Shown here piece after piece: positions 9,265 to 17,993 of a stretch of 64,000 bases of DNA. The DNA is from an uncultured Flavonifractor sp. (lineage in GTDB: Bacteria; Bacillota; Clostridia; Oscillospirales; Oscillospiraceae): the NCBI GenBank assembly GCA_947384055.1, contig CANDFO010000001.1, positions 44,040 to 108,039 of the forward strand, read 5' to 3'. A program made the translations under genes and the position numbers. Within the stretch, counting starts at the first letter, position 1. Each line of letters starts with the position of its first letter. Below the pieces are notes generated by a model. That model was not told the origin of the DNA and did not search any database. It saw only the letters and a program-made list of their open reading frames with translations.

Positions 9265-9347
9265 GAAGATTCACCTGAATTTCTTTGGTATGGTCAAAGA
9301 AATGGGACAATCGGGAGCAAATGCTCCCTCTGGCGGCGGGCGGCGAC

Positions 9348-10040
9348 TCAGGCCAGGGAGCCCAGCAGCGCAAGGGGGCTGAACTCCATAAAAAAGCGGA
9401 GCAGGACGGTCTGTTGCACCGTCTCCTGGTCCACCAGATTGCCGAAGCGGAGCAGCCAGGCCAGAATGCACACCACAATCCAGGCCTGGAGAAGGCCGAA
9501 CAGAGCACCCATAGACTTGTTGAGGGTCTCCAGCCCCGGCAGCCTGGCCACCAGATCCAGGGCGCGGCTGACTATCTGCCAGGCAATCAGCAGCAGAAAA
9601 AAGCTCACCGCAAAGATAATCTGATAGGCCGCCGACTGAGCCAGAGCCGCGGCGACCCTGGCTGCCGCGCCCGCCGCCGCATGGGTCAGGCCCTCCTCCA
9701 CAGCCCGGTCCACCTTGTCGATGAGGTTGTCATACAGCCCCATCTCCCGCAGCAGCTCCAGCACGCCCGACAGGGGGAGCTCCTCCAGCGCGTCGGAGGC
9801 GTCTCCCTGGGAGGCGTGGATGGTCTCCTCCAGCTGGGCCTCAATCGCGGCGGAAAACTTGGGCTCCAGCGCCTGGGCCACCACGGGGGAAAGGGTCCTG
9901 GCCAGCACGCCTGCCCCCACAAAGGCAACCACCACCGCCAGCAGGGAGCACAGGGAGAGCACAAAGCCCCGCATGGCCCCGCGGATGGTAAAGACAGCCA
10001 GAACAGCCAGAATCACAAGGTCAAAGATAAGATAACCCAT
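9348..10040 (-). CDS. CvpA-family membrane protein
   Basis: 230 residues. The N-terminal helix and following TIRGAMRGFVLSLCSLLAVV segment (residues ~19-38) are the typical CvpA opening. Two further C-terminal helices (around residues 155-180 and 195-220) are interrupted by an Ala-rich amphipathic middle of about 90 residues. CvpA proteins are linked to envelope homeostasis; the biochemical role is not settled. The start at ATG 10040 is chosen because GGAGGCGCTTT precedes it. The in-frame upstream extension to 10235 overlaps the preceding gene and has no family similarity. Confidence 0.8.
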   Translation of the reverse strand: MGYLIFDLVILAVLAVFTIRGAMRGFVLSLCSLLAVVVAFVGAGVLARTLSPVVAQALEPKFSAAIEAQLEETIHASQGDASDALEELPLSGVLELLREMGLYDNLIDKVDRAVEEGLTHAAAGAAARVAAALAQSAAYQIIFAVSFFLLLIAWQIVSRALDLVARLPGLETLNKSMGALFGLLQAWIVVCILAWLLRFGNLVDQETVQQTVLLRFFMEFSPLALLGSLA

Positions 10041-10074
10041 AAAGCGCCTCCAAATGCGGAAAATACGGCAATTC

Positions 10075-11268
10075 CTAACTGGGCACAAACAGCTGCGCCG
10101 AGCCTGTGCCCAGCAGCAGGGCGGTGCCGTCGCTGCGCTGGACGACCTGTCTGGCACCCTGAATGTCCAGCGAGGCATAGAGCTCCAGGTCCAGGTCATA
10201 AATGTCCAGCCGTCCGGACGTGAGCACCGCCACATACCGCCCGGCGGCGGAGAGGGAGAGCACCTGACCCTCCGGCTCCAGGCTGGCCCGCACCTGGCCG
10301 TCGGGGGACACCGTCAGCAGCTGGGTGCCGGTTCCGGAGCGATACTTGCTCAGCAGCAGAGCTGCGGCGCCGTCTCCCTCCAGGGAAAAGGCCTTCAGAT
10401 AGCTGCCGTCGTAAGAACAGCTCCCCGTCAGCTCCCCGTCGGGGGATACCAGAGACAGGGCGGACTCCCCCAGAACCCAGATGCCGTCCCCGTCCCAGCG
10501 CAGGCCCAGGGCCATATTATTGCCCAGGGAACAGCTCCAGTCCGGCTCGTCGCCGCCGCTTTCACGGTCCAGCCGGTACAGGTCCACCCGGCAGTCAAAG
10601 GCGCCGCCGCTGAGCCCCACGGTGAGCACCGCCGCCGAGCGGTTGTCCGGCGCGGGAACCGCGTCCAGCACAAAACGGCTGGACAGGCGAACCTCCATTG
10701 CCGCCCGGTGGCTGCCGTTGTAGACGGTGACTGCGCCCTTGCAGCCGCTCTCCTGCCGCACCACCGCCAGCCAGCCGTGCTGGTTGACGCCGGCGGAAAT
10801 CAGCGTCTGCCCCTGCTCCAAGGACAGGGAAAAAACTTCGGTCCGCTCGGTATAGAGGCAGAGGTCCCGCCCCCCGGCGTCATAGACAATGCCGTATTTG
10901 CCGGCGGCGCTTACGGCGGGCTGGGACATGGTGGCCGGACGGTTGATGTAGGACACGCCGCTTCCAGAGAACAGCCGGATACCCGCCCCGGCGGAACAGG
11001 TCAGCAGGTCTCCGCCCAGGCTGACGCAGGGGTCGCTGGGATTTCCGTCAAAGCGGAAGGAATCCGCCTGTCCGTTTTCCGCCCGCTCCAGGTCCCGATA
11101 GGTGTACCAGCGCCTGACGGCGTCGAAATTGAGCCGCTCCCGGCAGGCGACCAGAGCCACCGCCCCCAGCACCAGAGCCAGCGTCAGCAGAAAGGCCAGC
11201 AGACGTATCAGCAGATTCGGTTTTTTTTGCGGGGCGGGCGCGCCCCGGCCCCCGGTGATTACTTCCAT
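10075..11268 (-). CDS. Membrane-anchored beta-propeller-like protein (DUF5711 type)
   Basis: 397 residues. A short proline-rich cytoplasmic start is followed by one membrane helix (~residues 22-42). A large extracytoplasmic part of repeated short blades follows, such as SQPAVSAAGKYGIVYDAGG, SPDGELTGSCS and SPDGQVRASLEPEG. The SPDG-type turns resemble WD40/PQQ propellers. I believe this matches the clostridial DUF5711 family, whose function is unknown. The ATG at 11268 lies 1 base after the truA stop and uses CAGGAGC inside truA, so the two are translationally close. A role in envelope assembly alongside CvpA and PgsA is only a guess from context. Confidence 0.7.
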   Translation of the reverse strand: MEVITGGRGAPAPQKKPNLLIRLLAFLLTLALVLGAVALVACRERLNFDAVRRWYTYRDLERAENGQADSFRFDGNPSDPCVSLGGDLLTCSAGAGIRLFSGSGVSYINRPATMSQPAVSAAGKYGIVYDAGGRDLCLYTERTEVFSLSLEQGQTLISAGVNQHGWLAVVRQESGCKGAVTVYNGSHRAAMEVRLSSRFVLDAVPAPDNRSAAVLTVGLSGGAFDCRVDLYRLDRESGGDEPDWSCSLGNNMALGLRWDGDGIWVLGESALSLVSPDGELTGSCSYDGSYLKAFSLEGDGAAALLLSKYRSGTGTQLLTVSPDGQVRASLEPEGQVLSLSAAGRYVAVLTSGRLDIYDLDLELYASLDIQGARQVVQRSDGTALLLGTGSAQLFVPS

Positions 11269-11269
11269 G

Positions 11270-12037
11270 CTATGCTCCTGACAGGCGGGATAGGACAGCT
11301 TCCGGATACCAGAGTCTGGTCATGTACAGGCCGCCCGGCGGCACGGTGGGCCCGGCGGCGGTGCGGTTCTTTCCCTCCAGAATGCCGGGGACCGCGTCGG
11401 GGGAAAACTTGCCCTCGGCGGCGTAGACGCAGGTGCCCACCATGGCCCGGACCATATTGTACAAAAACCCGTTGGCGCACACCCGGCACTCGATGAGGTC
11501 GCCGGTGCGGGCAACATCAAAATAGTGGACGGTGCGCACGGTGGAGCGCACTTGGGTGCCCACGGACTGGACCGCCTTAAAGTCGTGGGTGCCCACAAAA
11601 TGGGCGGCGGCCCGGCTCATGAGGGTTTCGTCCAGATGCCTGGGGTAAAACCAAGCCCGGTTTACATAAAAGGCGTTGCGGATGCGGGAGTTGTAAATGC
11701 GGTAGGTGTACTCCTTTTTCAGGCAGGAGCCGATAGCGTTGAAGTCCTCCGGCACCTCCGCGGCCCGAACCACCACAATGTCGTCGGGCAGGCGGGTATT
11801 CACCGCCAGGGGCAGCCGGTCGCAGGGAATACGGGAGCTGGTGCGGAAGTTAGCCACATAGTTCTCCGCATGAACCCCCGCGTCGGTGCGGCCCGCGCCG
11901 GTACACTTCACCGGATGGCCCACCACCTGGGCCAGGGAGTGTTCCAGCGTCTCTGCCACGGAGACGGCGTTTTTCTGCACCTGCCAGCCGTGATAGGCCG
12001 TGCCCACATACATCAATTGTAACGCAATATTTCTCAT
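11270..12037 (-). CDS. truA: tRNA pseudouridine(38-40) synthase
   Basis: 255 residues. It opens MRNIALQLMYVGTAYHGWQ. The catalytic aspartate lies in GAGRTDAGVHA (residues ~45-55), and the conserved FLYNMVRAMVG segment is near the C-terminus. It converts uridines 38-40 of the anticodon arm. Start choice is uncertain: ATG 12037 aligns with the family, but ATG 12055 (six codons upstream, MLVSCF) is also possible, and neither has a convincing ribosome binding site. The order ecfA1-ecfA2-ecfT-truA is the same as in Bacillus. Confidence 0.92.
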   Translation of the reverse strand: MRNIALQLMYVGTAYHGWQVQKNAVSVAETLEHSLAQVVGHPVKCTGAGRTDAGVHAENYVANFRTSSRIPCDRLPLAVNTRLPDDIVVVRAAEVPEDFNAIGSCLKKEYTYRIYNSRIRNAFYVNRAWFYPRHLDETLMSRAAAHFVGTHDFKAVQSVGTQVRSTVRTVHYFDVARTGDLIECRVCANGFLYNMVRAMVGTCVYAAEGKFSPDAVPGILEGKNRTAAGPTVPPGGLYMTRLWYPEAVLSRLSGA

Positions 12038-12089
12038 AAAACATGAAACCAGCATTATTTTTTTCTTAAAAATGGCCGGCCGGAGCCGC

Positions 12090-12902
12090 TCACAGACCGA
12101 ACCGCCGCAGGAGCGCGACCAGAACGCACAGCAGAACCGCTCCCGCCAGCGCTGCAAAGTCCGCGGCCCTCAGCTTCAGCACCCGCATGCGGGTGCGCCC
12201 CTGGCCGCCGTGGTAGCAGCGGCACTCCATGGCTACTGCCAGCTCGTCAGCCCGGCGGAAGGCGGAGATAAACAGCGGCACCAGCAGGGGCACCAGGGCC
12301 TTGGCCTTCTGCATCAGTCCGCCGGTGTCGAAATCGGCGCCCCGGGCCTTCTGCGCGGACATGATCTTGTCGGTCTCCTCAATCAGCGTGGGGATGAACC
12401 GCAGGGCAATGGACATCATCATCGCCAGCTCATGGACGGGCACGCGGAGCGCTTTCAGCGGCCCCATGAGCTTTTCCAGCCCGTCGGTAAGCAGAATGGG
12501 CGAGGTGGTATAGGTCAGCAGGAAGGTGCAGGTAATGAGCATTCCAATGCGCAGAATCATAAACAACGCCGCCCAGATGCCCTCCGCGTAGACGGTAAAG
12601 ACCCAGAAGGAAACCAGGGGCTCTCCCGCTCCGGGGGTGTAGAAGAGGTTGAGCACGGCGGTGATTCCAATGATCAAAAGGATGGGCCGCATTCCCCGGA
12701 ACACGGCCTTGGCCCCCACCTTGGACAGGACCACCAGCGCCGCCAGCACAGCCAGCAGGAGCAGGTAGGAGACCAGATGCTTGGCCAGAAACAGCGCCAC
12801 AATATAGGCGATGGTGCACAATAGCTTGGTGCGGGGGTCCAGCCGGTGGAGTATGGTGTTCCCCGGAAAATACTGTCCCAGGGTAATATCCTTCAGGGCC
12901 AT
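12090..12902 (-). CDS. ecfT: Energy-coupling factor transporter transmembrane protein EcfT
   Basis: 270 residues with four to six membrane helices. The two cytoplasmic coupling-helix signatures with the A-R-G core are present (SAQKARGADFD around residue 180, and the later MECRCYHGG). EcfT joins the two ATPases to interchangeable substrate-binding S components for vitamins or metals. The ATG at 12902 directly abuts the TAG stop of ecfA2 and has AAAGGGGGCG. No S component gene is in the window, as expected for a group II (shared) ECF module. Confidence 0.93.
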   Translation of the reverse strand: MALKDITLGQYFPGNTILHRLDPRTKLLCTIAYIVALFLAKHLVSYLLLLAVLAALVVLSKVGAKAVFRGMRPILLIIGITAVLNLFYTPGAGEPLVSFWVFTVYAEGIWAALFMILRIGMLITCTFLLTYTTSPILLTDGLEKLMGPLKALRVPVHELAMMMSIALRFIPTLIEETDKIMSAQKARGADFDTGGLMQKAKALVPLLVPLFISAFRRADELAVAMECRCYHGGQGRTRMRVLKLRAADFAALAGAVLLCVLVALLRRFGL

Positions 12903-13784
12903 CTACAGCGCCCCCTTTCCCGCGGAATTCCGGCGCGCCAGCGCCTCCAGCAGGGCGCTTCTAGCCTGCTCCACTGTATATACCGACGGGTCGATATCCG
13001 CGCCCATGGCGCGCAGGCGGTGAAAGACCCGGGTCATGGCGGGCACACCCAGCCCCATGCGCTCCAGCTCCTCCCCGTGGGCAAAGACCTCTCTGGGCGC
13101 TCCGGTGAAGGGGATGCGGCCGTCGTCCACCACCACCAGGCGGTCCACTGTCCGGGCCACCTCCTCCATAGAGTGGGAGACGATGATGATGGTGGCGTTT
13201 TTGGCAGTGTGGTAGTCGCGGATGTTCCGCAGAATGCTCTCCACCCCCACCGGGTCCAGCCCAGCGGTGGGCTCGTCCAGAATGAGCACCGAGGGCTCCA
13301 TGGCGATCACGCCGGCAATGGCCACCCGGCGCTTCTGTCCGCCGGAGAGCTCAAAGGGGGACTGCTCCAGCACCGGGTCGGCCAAGCCCACAAACCGGGC
13401 GGCCTGCCGCACCCGGCGGTCTATTTCCCCCTCGTCCAGCCCCATGTTACGGGGGCCGAAGGCGATATCCTTGTAGACGGTCTCCTCAAAGAGCTGATAC
13501 TCCGGGTACTGGAACACCAGCCCTACCTGAAAGCGGGTCTGACGGGTGCGCTCACGGGTTTCCCAGATATCCCTGCCCTCAAAAAGCACCCGGCCGGAGG
13601 TGGGCTTCAGCAGGCCGTTGAGATGCTGGATCAGGGTGGACTTCCCCGAGCCGGTGTGTCCGATGATGCCCAGATATTCCCCCCGGAAGGCGGTAAAATC
13701 CACCCTGTCCAGGGCGGTCTGCTCAAAGGGCGTCCCGGCGGAATAGACGTGAGAGAGCTGTTCTGTCTGAATAATCGGTTCCAA
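12903..13784 (-). CDS. ecfA2: Energy-coupling factor ATPase EcfA2
   Basis: 293 residues from a TTG start at 13784. The TTG is 10 bases after GGGAGG; no ATG lies nearby, and the family homology begins here (LEPIIQTEQLSHVYSAGTPF). Walker A is GHTGSGKST, signature LSGGQKRRVAIAG, Walker B VLILDEP followed by TAGLDP, and the switch His is in SHSMEE. The GHTGSGKST/IQHLNGLL pattern separates EcfA2 from EcfA1. The C-terminal domain continues to RRNSAGKGAL. An in-frame extension to 14039 exists but overlaps the preceding gene and is not credible. Confidence 0.93.
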   Translation of the reverse strand: MEPIIQTEQLSHVYSAGTPFEQTALDRVDFTAFRGEYLGIIGHTGSGKSTLIQHLNGLLKPTSGRVLFEGRDIWETRERTRQTRFQVGLVFQYPEYQLFEETVYKDIAFGPRNMGLDEGEIDRRVRQAARFVGLADPVLEQSPFELSGGQKRRVAIAGVIAMEPSVLILDEPTAGLDPVGVESILRNIRDYHTAKNATIIIVSHSMEEVARTVDRLVVVDDGRIPFTGAPREVFAHGEELERMGLGVPAMTRVFHRLRAMGADIDPSVYTVEQARSALLEALARRNSAGKGAL

Positions 13785-13789
13785 TGGTG

Positions 13790-14140
13790 TCAGGCCTCCC
13801 GTTTCGATTGGGGCTGAGAAGGGGCGCCCTCCTGCTTCAGGGCCGCCAGCTCTCCTTCCAGACGGTCGATTTTGGTTTGCAGCTTGGCGGTAATGGCGCT
13901 GTAGGCGGTACGCAGGTCCTCCAGGGTCCTGTGCAGCCAGACCAGCAGGCCGGCGGCAAAGGCCAGGACCAGACAGAGGACGGCCAGATAGCAGAGGTCC
14001 GGGGCGTCCCCGCTGAACCAGGTGCACAGCCCGTTCCACAAAGCGGGGAGAAAGAGCCAGCTCATACCCAGCAGCCCCAGCAGGCCAAAAAAGACGGCGA
14101 TAAAAACACGCGCGGCCAATTCAAAAGGGGAGCAGGTCAT
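13790..14140 (-). CDS. Small two-helix membrane protein with coiled-coil tail, inserted between ecfA1 and ecfA2
   Basis: 116 residues. Two strong membrane helices (~residues 10-32 and 45-68) flank a short Trp-containing loop. A charged coiled-coil segment follows (LEDLRTAYSAITAKLQTKID and onward, ~residues 72-105). No family recognised. It starts at ATG 14140 (GGAAAGGAGAGG upstream), overlapping the ecfA1 stop by 4 bases (ATGA), and its stop is 5 bases before the ecfA2 TTG. It is therefore embedded in the transporter operon and probably translationally coupled to both ATPases. An accessory role for the ECF complex is inference from position. Confidence 0.75.
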   Translation of the reverse strand: MTCSPFELAARVFIAVFFGLLGLLGMSWLFLPALWNGLCTWFSGDAPDLCYLAVLCLVLAFAAGLLVWLHRTLEDLRTAYSAITAKLQTKIDRLEGELAALKQEGAPSQPQSKREA

Positions 14141-15003
14141 CGGGGCCTCTCCTTTCCGCCGGAGAGCAGACCGTACAGCACCTGGGCGCACTCCTCATCG
14201 CTGAGGGTGTCCAAAGGCACGTCCACCCCCGCCTGACGGAGCTGCCACAGCAGCTCGGTGGTCTCCGGCACCGTGAGCCCCACCGCCTTGAGCTCCTCCA
14301 CCCGCTGAAAGACCTCCTTGGGCGGGCCGTCGGCGATGACCCGTCCCTTGGACATGACCACCAGGCGGTCCGCTTGGGCGGCCTCGTCCATATGGTGGGT
14401 GATAAGCACCACCGTCACCCCGGAGGAGCGGTTGAGCTCCTTCACGGTCCGCAGGACCTCTCCACGGCCAATGGGGTCCAGCATAGCGGTGGGTTCGTCC
14501 AGCACAATGCACCGGGGAGCCATGGCGATCACCCCAGCAATGGCCACCCTCTGTTTCTGCCCGCCGGAGAGCAGGTGGGGGGCGTGCTCCCGGTACTGGT
14601 ACATACCCACCTGTTTCAGCGCCCGGTCCACCCGTTCCCGGATTTCAGCGGGAGGCACACCCAGGTTTTCCGGGGCAAAGGCCACGTCCTCCTCCACCAC
14701 GTTGGCGACAATCTGATTGTCCGGGTTTTGAAAGACCATGCCCACAGTGCGGCGGATCTCCAGCAGCCTGTCCTCGTCCAGGGTGTCGATGCCGTCTACA
14801 TAGACCTTGCCCCCGGAGGGGAGCAAAATGGCGTTCATGTGCTTGGCCAGGGTGGATTTGCCGGAGCCGTTGTGCCCCAGCACCGCCACAAAGGAGCCCT
14901 CCCGGATTTCCAGGTCCACTCCGTCCAGCACCACCGGGGCCGGGGGCTGGTCAGCGGCATAGGAGAAACGGAGCCCCTGGGTTTTAATAATCGTGTCGTT
15001 CAT
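14137..15003 (-). CDS. ecfA1: Energy-coupling factor ATPase EcfA1
   Basis: 288 residues. Walker A GHNGSGKSTLAKHMNAIL (~residue 44), Q-loop FQNPDNQIVA (the EcfA1-type NPDNQ motif), signature LLSGGQKQRVAIAGV, Walker B CIVLDEPTAMLDP and switch His in ITHHMDEA. Paired with EcfA2 it forms the asymmetric ATPase dimer of the vitamin/metal importer. The ATG at 15003 follows 5 bases after the previous stop. Confidence 0.94.
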   Translation of the reverse strand: MNDTIIKTQGLRFSYAADQPPAPVVLDGVDLEIREGSFVAVLGHNGSGKSTLAKHMNAILLPSGGKVYVDGIDTLDEDRLLEIRRTVGMVFQNPDNQIVANVVEEDVAFAPENLGVPPAEIRERVDRALKQVGMYQYREHAPHLLSGGQKQRVAIAGVIAMAPRCIVLDEPTAMLDPIGRGEVLRTVKELNRSSGVTVVLITHHMDEAAQADRLVVMSKGRVIADGPPKEVFQRVEELKAVGLTVPETTELLWQLRQAGVDVPLDTLSDEECAQVLYGLLSGGKERPR

Positions 15004-15008
15004 CGCAT

Positions 15009-15809
15009 TTATGACCTTGCCTTTCGGTATTTAAGGGCCCGCCCGCCCAGCCACCCGGCGGTAAACAGCACGGGAGGGGCCAGTGCGGAGAGACAGAGCG
15101 GAGGGGCGGTGATGACCCAGTCGTACTGATAGTCGCCAATGAGCACCGCCGCCGGGAGGCTGAGTCGGGTATACCACAGTCCGCAGGGGGTCTGGGTCAG
15201 GTCCAGGCCCCAGCCGGGGTCATGGCCGGCCTGGATCCGCATGCCCAGGGCCAGAAGCAGGCACAGCAGGGCCAGCGCCCCGCCGCCGGCCAGCGGCAGA
15301 CGCAGTCCCGCGGGACCGTCCGCGCTCCAGCGGTATCCCATGCCCAGGGAGATGAGCAGGAGCAGCAGAGCCATCAGGAACAGGTAAACGCGCAAGGGGA
15401 TAACGCCATAGCCGGGCCATACGCCCAGCAGGAGCACTGACCCGGAGACCGCCGCCTGGGTCAGGAGGTATCCCCAAATCCAGCCCGCCGCAGGGCCCAT
15501 TTGGGCGGGTTTTTGGAGGAAGAACAGGGAAGTTACAGCACCGGGCACGGCGACCATTGCCAGGAAAAGCCCCGAAACCAGAACGGTCAAATTGTCGCCC
15601 CCGAAGAAGCCGCCGCTGGGGAAAAAGGCCTCGCCCCCGGCGAAGAGGACGGCGGCGGTGTTGTTGGCCGCAGCGCCCAGGGCCACCAGGAACAGGCACA
15701 AAGGCCAATTATATTGTCCAAAAGGCAGCCGCCGCCGGAGCTGGGCTAATCCGATGGCGGTGAGAATGCCTGCCGCGATAAAAAGAGCGAAAAACAGGTA
15801 GATGTCCAT
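15009..15809 (-). CDS. Polytopic membrane protein, function unknown
   Basis: About 266 residues with seven or so hydrophobic helices, short loops and a basic C-terminus (ALKYRKARS). No family motif recognised. ATG 15809 (or TTG 15812) is preceded by AGAGGG. The gene lies 10 bases after the methyltransferase and 5 bases before ecfA1, within the operon starting at 16.79 kb. It does not look like a known ECF S component (no AxxxA N-terminal helix pattern noticed), but that possibility is worth testing given its neighbours. Confidence 0.7.
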   Translation of the reverse strand: MDIYLFFALFIAAGILTAIGLAQLRRRLPFGQYNWPLCLFLVALGAAANNTAAVLFAGGEAFFPSGGFFGGDNLTVLVSGLFLAMVAVPGAVTSLFFLQKPAQMGPAAGWIWGYLLTQAAVSGSVLLLGVWPGYGVIPLRVYLFLMALLLLLISLGMGYRWSADGPAGLRLPLAGGGALALLCLLLALGMRIQAGHDPGWGLDLTQTPCGLWYTRLSLPAAVLIGDYQYDWVITAPPLCLSALAPPVLFTAGWLGGRALKYRKARS

Positions 15810-15819
15810 CAAATGCCCT

Positions 15820-16683
15820 CTAGTCCGCCACCCACCGTCCGGCGGCCCCGCAGGGCAGGAACAGACCGGTAGCGGAGACAGGTAGGCCCAGCTCCCGGCT
15901 TTCGGTATGCCCGCCGTACCTGCGGGTCACGATGGTTTCCAGCAGGTAGGTGAGCACCGACGGGGCCAGCCCGGTGGTGTAGGAGTTGATGATAAAGAAG
16001 AGGGGGCGGTCCGAGAGCACCTGGGCGGTCAGCTCCAAAAAGGCGGGCAGATTCTCCTCCAGCTTCCAAATCTCCCCCGACGGACCCCGGCCATAGGAGG
16101 GCGGATCCATGATCACAGCGTCATAGGTGCGTCCCCGGCGGATTTCCCGCTCCACAAATTTGCCGCAGTCGTCCACAATCCAGCGGATGGGCGCACCGGA
16201 CAGACCGGAGGCAGCGGCGTTTTCCCGGGCCCAGGCCACCATGCCCCTGGCCGCGTCCACGTGGCACACCCGGGCCCCCGCCGCGGCGCAGGCTGCCGTA
16301 GCGCCCCCCGTATAGGCGAAGAGGTTCAGTACGCTTACCGGTCTCCCGGCGGAGCGGATGCGCTCCATAGCAAAGTCCCAGTTGGCGGCTTGCTCCGGAA
16401 AAAGGCCGGTGTGCTTGAAATTCATGGGCTTAATATTGAAGGTGAGGGGGCCGTACCCCAGCGTCCAGCGCTCCGGCACCTGCCGCCTGACCCACTGCCC
16501 GCCGCCGGTGCTGGAGCGCTGGTAGCGGGCGTGGCAGTTTTTCCAGCCGGGGTGAGAACCCTCCCGCCGCCAAATCGCCTGGGGGTCCGGACGCACCAGC
16601 AGATAGTCCCCCCAGCGCTCCAGCCGCTCACCGCCGCCGCAGTCCAGCAGCGCATAGTCTTTCCATTGATCTGATGTCCACAT
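15820..16683 (-). CDS. RlmI/RlmK-type SAM-dependent methyltransferase
   Basis: 287 residues. An N-terminal region without a clear PUA domain is followed by a Rossmann methyltransferase fold: VLNLFAYTGGATAACAAAGA (motif I, ~residues 117-136), HVDAARGMV (motif II) and DAVIMDPPSYGRG (motif IV, ~residues 189-201). The FAYTG and DPPSYGRG motifs are characteristic of 23S rRNA cytosine-5/guanine methyltransferases of the RlmI/RlmK group. The exact target is unknown. It is first in the operon, 83 bases from the promoter -10. Confidence 0.85.
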   Translation of the reverse strand: MWTSDQWKDYALLDCGGGERLERWGDYLLVRPDPQAIWRREGSHPGWKNCHARYQRSSTGGGQWVRRQVPERWTLGYGPLTFNIKPMNFKHTGLFPEQAANWDFAMERIRSAGRPVSVLNLFAYTGGATAACAAAGARVCHVDAARGMVAWARENAAASGLSGAPIRWIVDDCGKFVEREIRRGRTYDAVIMDPPSYGRGPSGEIWKLEENLPAFLELTAQVLSDRPLFFIINSYTTGLAPSVLTYLLETIVTRRYGGHTESRELGLPVSATGLFLPCGAAGRWVAD

Positions 16684-16765
16684 AAACTCTCTCTCGCTCC
16701 GTCCTGCCGGCCGTCGGCCCTGCCGCCCCGATTCTGTCAGGCGACCATATTGTCATAATTGCTGT

Positions 16766-16794
16766 ATTATACCACCGTCTATTCAGACCGTCAA
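16766..16794 (-). promoter_or_regulatory. Sigma-A promoter of the methyltransferase-ecf-truA operon
   Basis: Minus strand TTGACG (16794-16789), a 17-base spacer and perfect TATAAT (16771-16766). It can drive the closely packed genes down to at least cvpA, and possibly pgsA and clpE. Confidence 0.85.
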
Positions 16795-16835
16795 TGAAAA
16801 GGTCAGATATACCCAGGGCAACGCAAATGCGCTTA

Positions 16836-16919
16836 CTACATGATATGCCTTGTGCCTCGCGCTGTCCGCCGTGGATCTTCCACCCCTGCTAATGCTGTCC
16901 TTAATTCTTGTAATTCCAT
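16836..16919 (-). pseudogene. Possible N-terminal relic of an ISAs1-type transposase
   Basis: A 27-codon frame from ATG 16919 to TAG 16836 contains [18 protein letters not shown]. The DPR-x-ARG-x-RH spacing matches the start of ISAs1-family DDE transposases (typically DPR..RG.RH.L..IL). The frame then stops, and the following sequence carries hydrophobic stretches only in other frames. If real, it is the first ~25 residues of a decayed transposase; the rest is not here. The remainder of the 16684-17141 gap holds the two divergent promoters and nothing else I recognise. Confidence 0.3.
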
Positions 16920-16986
16920 GTTTATAGTTTATCATATTTCTCGCTGTTTTTAAATGCTGTTGCCCTGCCCTGAGGGAGGGCGGTAC

Positions 16987-17015
16987 TTGCGCTGGCCGGG
17001 AAAATGTGTTATACT
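16987..17015 (+). promoter_or_regulatory. Sigma-A promoter for the membrane protein-metG unit
   Basis: TTGCGC (16987-16992), a 17-base spacer and TATACT (17010-17015). The leader to the ATG at 17142 is about 120 nt. Confidence 0.65.
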
Positions 17016-17141
17016 GCTTTGAAAATACAGATACCCGCCGCGCTCCCAGGGGAGTAGAAGAGTTCCGGGAGCGGTGTGGGAGTTGACGCATGCGTTCGGG
17101 ATTTCCTCCGACTCCCATCCGGAAAGGATGCTGACAAACCT

Positions 17142-17993
17142 ATGAAAAAAGAGATCCTGCTGCCCGCCGTCGCGGTGGGCGGAGGTGCGGCGGGCTTTGC
17201 ACTGCGGCTGTGGGAACTGTCCACGGCGTTTGAGCCGGATACCGGCCTGCCGGTCTCCGGCGCGCCCGCCACCTATGTTCTGGCCGCCCTGACCGCGGCG
17301 GTGGCGCTGGCATTGATTGTGCTGTGCCGGGACCCCTATGAGGGAATTGCCCGGGAAGACGACAGCGTCTTTGCAGCGCCGGGCCTGCCGGTCTATCCGG
17401 CGGCGGCCGGGTTGTCGGCGTTGCTGCTGCTGGCGGGCGGACTGGCGCTGGGTTGGGAGTTCTTCCATGGAACCAGCGCGGTCTTTACGCACCCGGTTTT
17501 AGCTGTGCTGGCGGTGATTTCCGGCGTCTGCCTGCTGCTGCTGGCCAAGAGCCGCTTTCGCGGCCTTCCGCGGCCTGGGTACGATTTTTTGCAGCTGATG
17601 CCCGCCTATACCTGTTGTGTATGGCTGGTGTCCTCCTACCAGATGCGCGCCGGCGACCCGGTCCAGCTGGACTATATCTATCAGCTGGCCGCTATTATTA
17701 CCAGCCTGCTGGGACTTTACTACTGCGCCGGCTTTTCCTTCGGCAAAGGGAAGCCATTCCAGGCTTGCCTGTTCTCCCTGCTGGGCGTATACTGCTCCAT
17801 TGTCACCCTGGCAGACGGCCACGACCTGGCCAATACGCTGCTGTACCTCTCTGCCATTGTCTACCTGCTTCTCTCCGCGGCGGCGCTGCTGCGCAGCGCG
17901 GCCCGGCCGCCGGAGGCAGGCGCATTCCCGGCCCGGCAGACAGGTCCGGCGGAGAACCAACAAGAAACGGAGGGAACACCTGATGAACCGTGA
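17142..17993 (+). CDS. Polytopic membrane protein upstream of metG, function unknown
   Basis: 283 residues with about seven to eight hydrophobic helices and a proline/glutamate-rich hydrophilic tail of ~35 residues. No domain recognised. The ATG at 17142 has GGAAAGGA 13 bases upstream, a long spacing. An upstream in-frame start at 17076 gives a hydrophilic lead unlike a membrane protein. The 3' end overlaps metG by 11 bases, so the two are likely co-translated. Confidence 0.75.
   Translation: MKKEILLPAVAVGGGAAGFALRLWELSTAFEPDTGLPVSGAPATYVLAALTAAVALALIVLCRDPYEGIAREDDSVFAAPGLPVYPAAAGLSALLLLAGGLALGWEFFHGTSAVFTHPVLAVLAVISGVCLLLLAKSRFRGLPRPGYDFLQLMPAYTCCVWLVSSYQMRAGDPVQLDYIYQLAAIITSLLGLYYCAGFSFGKGKPFQACLFSLLGVYCSIVTLADGHDLANTLLYLSAIVYLLLSAAALLRSAARPPEAGAFPARQTGPAENQQETEGTPDEP

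Noticed and set aside
9280..9302. GGTCAAAG motif near pgsA as a possible CtsR box for the clpE-like gene
   Set aside because: Only one half-site matches the CtsR direct repeat, and it lies upstream of pgsA rather than clpE.
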